From assembly GCA_964481255.1 (NCBI GenBank), contig CAYZTZ010000125.1:1-9550 (forward strand): a stretch of 9,550 nucleotides of DNA, read 5' to 3'. The translations under genes were made by a program, and so were the position numbers. Below are positions 1-5,930 of this stretch, one piece after another. The stretch's first letter is position 1, and each line of letters starts with the position of its first letter. The notes beneath the pieces were generated by a model. It saw nothing but the letters and a program-made list of their open reading frames with translations, had not been told where the DNA came from and did no database searches. This DNA is from UBA6911 sp964481255 (GTDB lineage: Bacteria; Acidobacteriota; UBA6911).

Positions 1-2
1 AC

Positions 3-44
3 GAGAATAAGCGGATAGCCGAGCTCACGGAAAGGATGCTATGA
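3..44 (+). CDS. C-terminal end of a gene entering from the left edge
   Basis: Reading from base 3, an open frame gives ENKRIAELTERML followed by a TGA stop at 42-44. The peptide is charged and helix-like, with a heptad-type I/L spacing that would suit the end of a coiled coil. The stop lies 2 bases before a hairpin (47-70), as expected for the end of a transcription unit. Only 13 codons are visible, so the frame is chosen by its position relative to the hairpin and not by homology. The product is unknown. Confidence 0.4.
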   Translation, partial: ENKRIAELTERML

Positions 45-46
45 AG

Positions 47-70
47 GAGAGCCGCTCGAAGGCGGCTCTC
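47..70. terminator. Hairpin between two converging genes
   Basis: A perfect 9-bp inverted repeat, GAGAGCCGC / GCGGCTCTC, encloses a 6-base loop (56-61). It follows the stop of the partial + strand gene and lies downstream of the - strand PEP-CTERM gene, so it could end both. No strong T-run follows on either strand. The termination role is therefore inferred from stem stability and position. Confidence 0.45.
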
Positions 71-108
71 GATAGTCTATTAATGGTTTATTAAGAGGGG
101 ATGCCTTG

Positions 109-753
109 CTACCGGGACCTTCCGAACCTGTAGGCGACCAAACCGATAAGCGGCAAGCCCAGGAGAAGAACCGTGGACGGTTCGGGAACGGGATTGGATG
201 CGCCGACATTGATTTCCCCGTTGGTCAGGGTAAAATGGCAGCCGACGCCAAGATAAAAGCCATTGTGTCCTTTAAATGTCTCCGGGCTGACATAGTTGAG
301 GCCGCCCACATAGGCCCCGTTGTAATATAGACTCTGGTTCAGGATATCCAGAGTCAGCGTGAAGGGAACAAAATTGTCCACGTTGTATCCGCCGATTTTC
401 CCGTGATCCGGTTTGTTGCTTTTGAACCAGCTCTGATGGTTACTGTTGAAATCCAGGAAAAAGTCGATCGGCGAAGAGCTGTTATCTCCGTGGCCGCTGA
501 TTGAAATGGTAAAGGAATCAAGGCCATCGGGATAATAATCGTCATATTCGAAGCGGACCCCATTGCGATAGTTGCCCGGATAACCTCCATTGGGGAAGTC
601 AAACAATATCCACGATTGCGGCAGGCCGCTCGAGCTGTTTATCAGCCTGCTTCCGCTCCAGTTATCGTGAAAAGCTACGGAATCCGCGAAGGCGACATTC
701 GAGAAGCTTGCCATCAATCCGATAATGCATGTCGCCAGAAACCAGTTTCTCAT
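109..753 (-). CDS. PEP-CTERM sorting-domain protein (secreted, exosortase substrate)
   Basis: A 214-residue secreted protein. Residues 1-23 form a signal peptide (hydrophobic core, AFA before the likely cut). The C-terminus has the tripartite exosortase signal: VPEPS (PEP at 190-192), a hydrophobic helix (about 194-209) and a basic tail ending RFGRSR. By family knowledge, exosortase recognises this tail and the mature protein goes to the cell surface or extracellular matrix. The middle is polar and beta-rich. The stretch around LYYNGAYVGG (142-151), followed by FYLGVGCHFTL, resembles the strands of LamG/concanavalin-like folds, which is inference only. The ATG at 753 was chosen over a longer open frame (to 861) because GGAGG sits 9 bases upstream and the signal peptide then starts at residue 1. 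The gene stands alone on its strand behind a sigma-54-like promoter. The true ligand is unknown. Confidence 0.9.
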   Translation of the reverse strand: MRNWFLATCIIGLMASFSNVAFADSVAFHDNWSGSRLINSSSGLPQSWILFDFPNGGYPGNYRNGVRFEYDDYYPDGLDSFTISISGHGDNSSSPIDFFLDFNSNHQSWFKSNKPDHGKIGGYNVDNFVPFTLTLDILNQSLYYNGAYVGGLNYVSPETFKGHNGFYLGVGCHFTLTNGEINVGASNPVPEPSTVLLLGLPLIGLVAYRFGRSR

Positions 754-791
754 TTTGAGCTGCCTCCATAACACTGGGAACACAATGCATG

Positions 792-808
792 TAGCAAAAA
801 TCATGCCA
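792..808 (-). promoter_or_regulatory. Sigma-54 (-24/-12) promoter of the PEP-CTERM gene
   Basis: On the - strand the sequence TGGCATGATTTTTGCT keeps the invariant GG (807-806) and GC (795-794) exactly 10 bases apart. It differs from the TGGCACG-N4-TTGCW consensus at one main position (T for C). Transcription would start near 782, leaving a roughly 30-base leader with the GGAGG ribosome site before the ATG at 753. Control of PEP-CTERM genes by RpoN and PrsR-type activators is known in other species. Confidence 0.7.
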
Positions 809-821
809 GGTTGACATTTTT

Positions 822-849
822 TTGACATAATTCGCAATAGAGCTATAAA
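822..849 (+). promoter_or_regulatory. Candidate sigma-70 promoter facing the epimerase gene
   Basis: A TTGACA -35 (822-827, perfect) lies 16 bases from a TATAAA -10 (844-849), pointing right. The start would fall about 200 bases before the 2-epimerase gene, leaving a long leader. The -35 belongs to a TTGACAT direct repeat (811-817 and 822-828) and lies just upstream of the opposing sigma-54 promoter, so the two could interfere. The call rests only on motif match and spacing. Confidence 0.4.
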
Positions 850-935
850 TAACAGCATCAATTGGTCTTACAAGCATGAGATTGTCAACAAATGTAAAAA
901 ACGCATGATACTCCTGCTTGAACGTTTTCAAAAAC

Positions 936-952
936 TGTAAAGCTGTTTTACA
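936..952. promoter_or_regulatory. Dyad TGTAAA-N5-TTTACA, candidate activator binding site
   Basis: A perfect 6-bp inverted repeat, TGTAAA-gctgt-TTTACA, is centred about 160 bp upstream of the start predicted for the sigma-54 promoter. That is a normal distance for an enhancer-binding protein. Two further TGTAAA half-sites flank it at 893-898 and 967-972. It also lies upstream of the epimerase gene, so it could instead, or additionally, control that side. The binding protein is not encoded in the window. A PrsR-type regulator is inferred, and I cannot confirm that this matches its published box. Confidence 0.5.
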
Positions 953-1057
953 ATCCGGCATCGAAGTGTAAAGCGCTCCGACACCTATAGGATTTGCTTT
1001 TCGCGCCGCAATGGCTCAAGTAAACTGGGATCCGGCCCGAAAAGAAGAAGGACTGGA

Positions 1058-2131
1058 ATGAGCGCTATGAAGATTCTGCATGTGGTCGGGGCGAGGCCCA
1101 ATTTCATGAAAGTGGCGCCGGTGCGGGCGGCCCTTGCCGAGCGCGGCGGCATCCATCAGGTGCTCATCCACACCGGGCAACATTACGACGACGCGATGTC
1201 CGATGTTTTCTTCCGGCAGCTCGACATCCCGGAACCTGATTACAACCTGGGGGTGGGGTCGGCCGGCCACGCCCGGCAGACGGCCGAAATCATGACGCGT
1301 TTTGAGCCCGTTGTGCTCGACCATAAACCCGATCTGGTGCTTGTTTACGGCGATGTCAATTCCACGGTGGCCGCCTCTCTGGTGTGCTCAAAACTTCTGG
1401 TTGCCGTGGGCCACGTGGAGGCCGGGCTGCGCTCCTTCGACCGCACCATGCCCGAGGAGATCAACCGCGTGCTCACAGACCGCGTCGCGGACTACCTGTT
1501 TACTCCGTCGGCGGACGGCGACGAGAACCTGATCCGCGAAGGGGTCGCGCCGGATAAAATTCACAGGGTCGGCAACGTCATGATCGACACGCTGGTCCGC
1601 CTTCTGCCGAAAACCGATACGATCCCCGTTCCGGATGGAAAATATGCGCTTGTCACCCTGCACCGTCCGTCCAATGTCGACGACCCCGCGGAGCTGGCGC
1701 GCATCCTCGCGGCGCTCGACGCAATAGCTTCCAAGATCAGGATCATCTTTCCCGTTCACCCGAGGACGCGCCGGATGATGAACGGATTGTCCGGCAGGAA
1801 ACGTTCGCCCGGACTTCAAATCATCGATCCCATCGGATACCTGGAATTTCTCGCGCTTCAGCGAAGGGCCTCTTTCGTCATCACGGACTCCGGAGGAATT
1901 CAGGAAGAGACCACGTTCCTCGGCATCCCCTGTCTCACCGTCAGGGAAAACACCGAACGGCCCGTCACCGTCCGCGCGGGGACCAATACGCTCGTCGGGA
2001 GGAACATGGAGCTGCTCAAGGAAGAAGCGGGAAAAATCCTTGCAGGAAAAGGGAAAAAGGGCGTCGTCCCGGAATTATGGGACGGCAAGGCCGGGAAAAG
2101 AATTGCGGACGTGATAGAGAGGATCGCGTAG
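1058..2131 (+). CDS. wecB: UDP-N-acetylglucosamine 2-epimerase, non-hydrolysing
   Basis: A cytoplasmic enzyme of 357 residues, near the usual family length, that interconverts UDP-GlcNAc and UDP-ManNAc to supply ManNAc-type sugars for surface polysaccharide. Family motifs appear in order: GARPNFMK (11-18), TGQHYDDAMSD (39-49), YGDVNST (97-103), HVEAGLRS (119-126), MPEEINR (131-137), VGNVMIDT (171-178), TLHRPSNVD (200-208), ITDSGGIQEE (275-284) and RENTERP (296-302). By position D99, E121, E134 and H202 match the catalytic or substrate-contacting D95, E117, E131 and H213 of E. coli WecB. The start at 1058 is preferred to 1067 because AAGGA (1048-1052) lies 5 bases before it. The neighbouring PEP-CTERM-system genes suggest a role in exopolysaccharide synthesis, which is inference. 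It could equally serve an O-antigen or capsule pathway. Confidence 0.92.
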   Translation: MSAMKILHVVGARPNFMKVAPVRAALAERGGIHQVLIHTGQHYDDAMSDVFFRQLDIPEPDYNLGVGSAGHARQTAEIMTRFEPVVLDHKPDLVLVYGDVNSTVAASLVCSKLLVAVGHVEAGLRSFDRTMPEEINRVLTDRVADYLFTPSADGDENLIREGVAPDKIHRVGNVMIDTLVRLLPKTDTIPVPDGKYALVTLHRPSNVDDPAELARILAALDAIASKIRIIFPVHPRTRRMMNGLSGRKRSPGLQIIDPIGYLEFLALQRRASFVITDSGGIQEETTFLGIPCLTVRENTERPVTVRAGTNTLVGRNMELLKEEAGKILAGKGKKGVVPELWDGKAGKRIADVIERIA

Positions 2132-2156
2132 GGCCGCCGATCGCTTCCGCGAGCTG

Positions 2157-2633
2157 TCAGGCGCGTGCGGCCCGATCAAGGCAATCGAGCATGTCGGCCA
2201 CTTCCAGACGTCGGCGGTAATCGCTCTCGCATTGATCCAGAAGGCGCGACAGCAGATCCAGCGCCGCTCTGACCGAGTTCCAGAAGCCGCCGCCCGGTCG
2301 TCCGCCGGACTCCATCAACAGAATCTGCAGACGCGAAGCTATTTCGTATATGGTATCAAACCCCCAGCTGTCCGCTTCCAGCGAGAAGCCCCCCAGGCGG
2401 CGGGCGGCCCTGCGCAAAGGCTCCAGATTTCCCGATTGGGGGTCGAAAAGCGAAAGGTCGGCGCGGATCGCGTCGAGGACCAGCCGGCACCCGTCTAGGA
2501 ATTCATAGAGCGCCCTCAGCCTCAGTTGCGATTCCATCGACAGCACCAGACCCGTCTGGGCCTGATAAGCGGCGCGGCTATCAGCCGCGGATCGTTTATC
2601 AGGCCCCGGATCAGTGCTGACCGGCACTTGCAT
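2157..2633 (-). CDS. Small helical protein, possibly a degenerate Hpt-like domain
   Basis: I do not recognise this 158-residue protein as a named family. It has no signal peptide and no membrane segment. From about residue 33 it is predicted to be almost wholly helical. The stretch LEPLRRAARRLGGFSLEADSWGF (70-92) followed by IYEIASRLQILL has the layout of a histidine phosphotransfer (Hpt) four-helix domain. There the motif would read AHxLKG, but here it reads ARRLGG, so Arg replaces the phospho-accepting His. If the relationship is real it cannot relay phosphate through that residue. The start is uncertain: neither 2633 nor the internal ATG at 2537 (MESQLRL) has a clear ribosome site, and the first 32 residues look disordered. 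It lies 120 bases downstream of the ATPase gene on the same strand, across an AT-rich gap holding its own candidate promoter. Confidence 0.6.
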   Translation of the reverse strand: MQVPVSTDPGPDKRSAADSRAAYQAQTGLVLSMESQLRLRALYEFLDGCRLVLDAIRADLSLFDPQSGNLEPLRRAARRLGGFSLEADSWGFDTIYEIASRLQILLMESGGRPGGGFWNSVRAALDLLSRLLDQCESDYRRRLEVADMLDCLDRAARA

Positions 2634-2683
2634 GGCTATTCGAGTTTATTGTCAAAAATGCGTTATTTTGTATTACGAATAAG

Positions 2684-2712
2684 TTCATACACTATATATT
2701 GTGTCTTGTAAA
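2684..2712 (-). promoter_or_regulatory. Candidate sigma-70 promoter in an AT-rich gap
   Basis: Reading on the - strand, TTTACA (2712-2707) is separated by 17 bases from TATGAA (2689-2684), about 50 bases before the possible start at 2633 of the small helical protein. The gap (2634-2753) is strikingly AT-rich against its GC-rich surroundings. The -35 lies in the octamer GCTTTACA, which also occurs twice upstream of the PEP-CTERM gene. The call rests on motif spacing only. Confidence 0.35.
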
Positions 2713-2753
2713 GCATTTTTTTCAAAATCTTTGATTTTTTCAGGACGGACGGC

Positions 2754-3761
2754 TCAGTGGGCCAAGGCCCTGTAAACCATGAAGAAAATAAAGGATAGAA
2801 GCAGAATCGCCGGGAAGATGAAGGTCGCCGCCCTCCTTATCCATCCGCCGGATATGCGCGGCCCGCCGTTTTCCTTTCCCTGCAGGGCGTTGGCCGTCCT
2901 TTTAACCATTCCGCGGGTGACTATAAAAGACCTCTCCGTGTAACCTATCAGCAAAGCGCGATCGCAGATCAGGTTTATCAGGCGAGGATAGCCTTTCGAA
3001 CAGCGCCAGACGGCCTTGAAAAATCCCGCGCCGAAGCGCAGACGGGGCGCTCCGCCGGCCGCCGCGATTCTGTGGCGTATATATCTCTCGGTGTCCTCTT
3101 TTGACAAAGCCTTGGTTTCAAACCGGACGGAGATTCTCTGGTTCAGCTGCCGCATGGCCGACGATTTGAGCTTCTGATCAAGCTCCAGCTGTCCCACAAA
3201 TATTATTTGAAGCAGCTTTTTCTTCGCCGTCTCCAGATTGGACAGCAGGCGCAGCTGCTCCAGCAATGTCATGGATATATTCTGCGCCTCGTCGATGATA
3301 AGAACGGTGAAGACATTTTCCTGGGCCCTGCGGGCCAGGAACATGTTGAGCTGGTCGATGAGCTGCTTTTTGTTCATCCAGTCCATCCAGGACGTGTCGA
3401 ACACCGAAAGAGGCTTTTCTTCCCCTCCTTCTTCACCGGAAGGCTGTTGTTCCTCCGGGCGCACGCCGAGGTCCTGGAGAATGGCCTTCAGGATGTCCGT
3501 TTCCGAGAGCATGGGATTCTGGATCAGGGCCGTGCGGATGTCCTTTCGCTGCAGTCTTTCCAGAAGCGCCCAGCAGAGGGTGGTCTTGCCCGTCCCAACG
3601 TCGCCGACAATCAGCGCGAAGCCTTCGCGCCTTTCAATGCCGTAGAGAATCAGATCCAGGGCTTCCTTGCTTCGCTTGTTCAGGTAGAGAAAAGCCGGAT
3701 CCGGGGTAAGGCTGAAAGCTTTTTCCTTCAGGCCGTAATATTTCTCGTACATATGACTCAT
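2754..3761 (-). CDS. XrtA/PEP-CTERM-associated-type AAA ATPase (ExeA/GspA family)
   Basis: A 335-residue membrane-tethered ATPase. The N-terminus MYEKYYGLKEKAFSLTPDP (4-22) is the hallmark opening of ExeA-type ATPases, and in particular of the XrtA-associated group. Walker A is GDVGTGKTT (53-61), Walker B is VLIIDEAQ (153-160), and a helical lid region ends in KGYPRLINLICDRAL (256-270). A single hydrophobic segment near 312-330 would anchor the C-terminus in the inner membrane, and no peptidoglycan-binding domain follows it. An acidic, Gln/Glu/Gly-rich stretch (about 102-128) before Walker B looks like an insertion relative to the family pattern I recall. Family members sit in exosortase/exopolysaccharide loci, where they are thought to drive assembly or export. 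The start could be the ATG at 3761 or at 3752 (MYEKYY); neither has a strong ribosome site. It is divergent from the TIGR03790-like gene across a 125-base gap. A general ExeA/GspA secretion ATPase is the main alternative. Confidence 0.85.
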   Translation of the reverse strand: MSHMYEKYYGLKEKAFSLTPDPAFLYLNKRSKEALDLILYGIERREGFALIVGDVGTGKTTLCWALLERLQRKDIRTALIQNPMLSETDILKAILQDLGVRPEEQQPSGEEGGEEKPLSVFDTSWMDWMNKKQLIDQLNMFLARRAQENVFTVLIIDEAQNISMTLLEQLRLLSNLETAKKKLLQIIFVGQLELDQKLKSSAMRQLNQRISVRFETKALSKEDTERYIRHRIAAAGGAPRLRFGAGFFKAVWRCSKGYPRLINLICDRALLIGYTERSFIVTRGMVKRTANALQGKENGGPRISGGWIRRAATFIFPAILLLSFIFFMVYRALAH

Positions 3762-3850
3762 CTTATCGGCGGGCGCGGTAAAAACCTTCGGCTATGCGGC
3801 AAACCGCCGCCGTCCCCGCGCTTTGACGCACCCGAACGGCTGCTCCGGGT

Positions 3851-3878
3851 TTGCGCCCCCCGGGGAATATGATATGAT
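3851..3878 (+). promoter_or_regulatory. Weak candidate promoter very close to a start codon
   Basis: TTGCGC (3851-3856) lies 16 bases from TATGAT (3873-3878), and an overlapping TATGAT occurs at 3868-3873. The start would fall at or within a few bases of the ATG at 3887, where no Shine-Dalgarno sequence is visible (gatcggcgg precedes it). This would give a nearly leaderless transcript. The -35 match is poor, so confidence is low. Confidence 0.25.
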
Positions 3879-3886
3879 CGGCGGCA

Positions 3887-5671
3887 ATGAAGAAAATTAT
3901 TTTCGCGACGCTTCTGTTGTTTCCCGGCGCCTGCGCCTTCGGTCAGACGCCGGAGAACGTGCTCCTGGTGATCAACGAGTCCAGTCCCGTCTCCATGGAC
4001 GTCGGAAAGTACTACGCGCACAAGCGCGGCATCCCTGAATCCAATATCCTAAAAATCAAGACCTCCGCGGAGGAAAGCGTCACCCGGGAGATTTTCGAGC
4101 GGCAGATCGACGCGCCCGTCGCCGCCTGGCTGGCGCGCAACTTCGCCCAGGACCGCATCCTCTATATCGTGCTGACCAAGGGGGTACCCCTGATCGTCAC
4201 CGGCTCCACGGGCAAGGACGGCACGACGGCCAGCGTCGATTCCGAACTCGCCCTCCTCTACCGCAAGATGCTGGGCGAGGCCGTGCCGGCCGCCGGACCG
4301 GTCAAAAACCCTTACTTCCTGAACGAGGCGCCCCTGGCGCAGGCGAAAAAGTTCACGCACGAAGAGCAGGATATCTATCTGGTCAGCCGCCTCGACGGAT
4401 ATACCTTCGATGATATCCGGGGCCTGATAGACCGCGGGGCCGCGCCTTCCCGGGAAGGAAAGATCCTGCTGGACGCCAAAGGCTCTTCCTCTGAAAAGGG
4501 GGACATCTGGCTTCGGGCAGCCGCGGATACTCTCCAGGGCATGGAGCTCAAGGACCGCGTCCTGCTGGATGAAACGGAGAACGTTGTCAAAGGCATGGAC
4601 CAGGTGTTCGGGTACTATTCCTGGGGCTCCAGCGACCCGGCGATCCGCGTCAGGAATTTCGGTTTCCAGTTCGTTCCCGGCGCCCTCGCCGGAATGTTCG
4701 TCAGCTCCGACGCGCGGACCTTCACCGAATCCTCCGAAGCCTGGACCATCGGCGGTTCGGGGTTTCCCCAGTCGCTGGCCGCCGATCTCATCCGCGAAGG
4801 CGTCACGGGCATCGCAGCGAATGTTTCCGAGCCCTTCCTGGAGGGCGCCGTCCGCCCGGACATCCTGTTCCCGGCCTACATGTCCGGGTTCAACCTGATT
4901 GAGTCCTATTACCTCGCCATGCCCTATTTGAGCTGGCAGACCGTTGTGGTGGGCGATCCTCTGTGCGCGCCCTTCCGCTCGAGTCCCCTGAGCGCGCAGG
5001 AAATCGAGAAGGGTATCGACCCGGAGACGGAACTGCCGGTCATCTTCGGCAAGCGCAGGCTGAGATCGCTCTCCGTCACGGCCTACAAGAAGGCCGGAGT
5101 TCATCCCGACACGATCAAACTCATCCTCCGCGCCGAAGCGCGCCTGGTCAAACAGGATCAGGACGGCGCCCGCCAGGATCTCGAGGCGGCCGTCGCCCGC
5201 GACGACCGCCTGCCGGCCCCTCAGTTGCTGCTTGCGAGTTTGTATGAAGCGGCCAGGGAATACGACAAGGCCATCGAGCGATACCGCCGGCTGCTTCAGC
5301 TCTCTCCGGACAATCCGGTGATTCTCAACAATCTGGCCTATGCCCTCGCCGTCCGGAAAGGTTCCGTATTGGAAGCCCTTCCCATGGCTGAAAAAGCCTA
5401 TAAACTGGGCAAAGGGAACATCAGCATCGCCGACACGCTGGGGTGGATCCATCACCTGGCGGGGCAGGACGACAAGGCGGCCAAGTTCCTGGAGGAGGCC
5501 GTGCGCGGCGGCGCCGGAAACGCCGAGATGCATCTGCACATGGCCGTCGTGAGCGCCGCCCTTGGAAACACGCTCGCAGCCGAGGTCGCCTTGCAGCGGT
5601 CTCTGGAAATGGATCCGAAGATGGCGGAAAGAGAGGAAGTTCAACAACTGCGGAAGAAGCTCAAAAAATAG
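3887..5671 (+). CDS. Exosortase-associated TIGR03790-type protein with C-terminal TPR repeats
   Basis: A 594-residue exported protein. Residues 1-19 are a signal peptide (MKK, hydrophobic core, cut near AFG/Q); the PGAC at 13-16 is a poor lipobox. Residues 23-365 match what I know of the TIGR03790 family: PENVLLVINESSPVS near the start, YYAHKRGIP, LTKGVPL (96-102), YYSWGSSD (243-250) and VVVGDPLCAPF (353-363). That family has no known function and is reported only in genomes encoding exosortase. From about 405 to 594 the chain is helical, with TPR-like repeats: an AxLYExAxEYDKAIERYRRLLQLSPDNP pattern (450-477), NNLAYALA (481-488), ADTLGWIHHLAGQDDKAAKFLEEA (515-538) and a last unit to 577. These repeats probably mediate protein contacts in the periplasm. 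It is divergent from the XrtA-type ATPase gene, which supports a shared role in PEP-CTERM/exopolysaccharide handling. No obvious catalytic residues are seen. The only ATG that gives a signal peptide is at 3887. Confidence 0.85.
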   Translation: MKKIIFATLLLFPGACAFGQTPENVLLVINESSPVSMDVGKYYAHKRGIPESNILKIKTSAEESVTREIFERQIDAPVAAWLARNFAQDRILYIVLTKGVPLIVTGSTGKDGTTASVDSELALLYRKMLGEAVPAAGPVKNPYFLNEAPLAQAKKFTHEEQDIYLVSRLDGYTFDDIRGLIDRGAAPSREGKILLDAKGSSSEKGDIWLRAAADTLQGMELKDRVLLDETENVVKGMDQVFGYYSWGSSDPAIRVRNFGFQFVPGALAGMFVSSDARTFTESSEAWTIGGSGFPQSLAADLIREGVTGIAANVSEPFLEGAVRPDILFPAYMSGFNLIESYYLAMPYLSWQTVVVGDPLCAPFRSSPLSAQEIEKGIDPETELPVIFGKRRLRSLSVTAYKKAGVHPDTIKLILRAEARLVKQDQDGARQDLEAAVARDDRLPAPQLLLASLYEAAREYDKAIERYRRLLQLSPDNPVILNNLAYALAVRKGSVLEALPMAEKAYKLGKGNISIADTLGWIHHLAGQDDKAAKFLEEAVRGGAGNAEMHLHMAVVSAALGNTLAAEVALQRSLEMDPKMAEREEVQQLRKKLKK

Positions 5672-5690
5672 CTGTGGAGATAAAGCACAT

Positions 5691-5920
5691 TGTGTGAGGA
5701 CGGGTCTCCAGACCCGTCCGGTAGCCTGAGAAACAGGAGAACGCACGGCTCTGGAGAGCCGTGCTCACGAAAGAATCGTGTGAGGCCCGTCTTTCTTAGC
5801 CTATTGCACGGCTCTGGAGAGCCGTGCTCACGAAAAAGGGGAATGTGTGCGGACGGGTCTCCAGACCCGTCCGTCTTTCTTAGCCTATTGCATGGGTCTC
5901 CAGACCCTTGCTCACACTTG
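5691..5920. repeat. Three tandem copies of a two-palindrome (BIME-like) unit
   Basis: Five 22-bp palindromes with 2-base centres lie at 5698-5719, 5743-5764, 5806-5827, 5851-5872 and 5890-5911. Two types occur: type A with arms GGACGGGTCT / AGACCCGTCC, and type B with arms GCACGGCTCT / AGAGCCGTGC. The fifth is an A/B hybrid with one T-T mismatch. Each unit opens with a GTGTG head (from 5691, 5777 and 5844). A spacer CTTTCTTAGCCTATTGCA links the palindromes in copies 2 and 3, and TCAC follows the second palindrome of each copy (TCACGAAA in copies 1 and 2). In copy 2 the first palindrome has lost its left arm and loop, leaving GTGTGAGGCCCGTC (5778-5791). The block lies between two + strand genes and could form strong hairpins in RNA. 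It resembles REP/BIME elements; no transposase is present. Confidence 0.85.
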
Positions 5921-5930
5921 GATAATGGGA

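Noticed and set aside
754..861. Longer N-terminus for the PEP-CTERM protein (start at 861)
   Set aside because: The extra 36 residues would bury the signal peptide inside the chain, and the sigma-54 element and GGAGG site would then lie within the coding region.
2717..2742. Terminator after the ATPase gene
   Set aside because: The short AAAATC/GATTTT dyad is all A-T in the outer stem, and on the - strand it is not followed by a T-run. It is too weak to call.
3899..3937. Lipoprotein signal in the 594-residue protein
   Set aside because: PGAC at residues 13-16 has Pro at the position where Leu/Val/Ile is expected, and a normal signal peptidase I site fits better.
4049..5746. Long 565-codon - strand open frame
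   Set aside because: It is the antisense shadow of the 594-residue exported protein, with Arg/Gly/Gln-rich low-complexity translation and no family motif. The + strand frame has a signal peptide, family motifs and TPR pattern.
5691..5920. CRISPR array
   Set aside because: The repeated elements are palindromes of two types with short, partly repeated spacers of irregular length, and no unique spacers of constant size are present.
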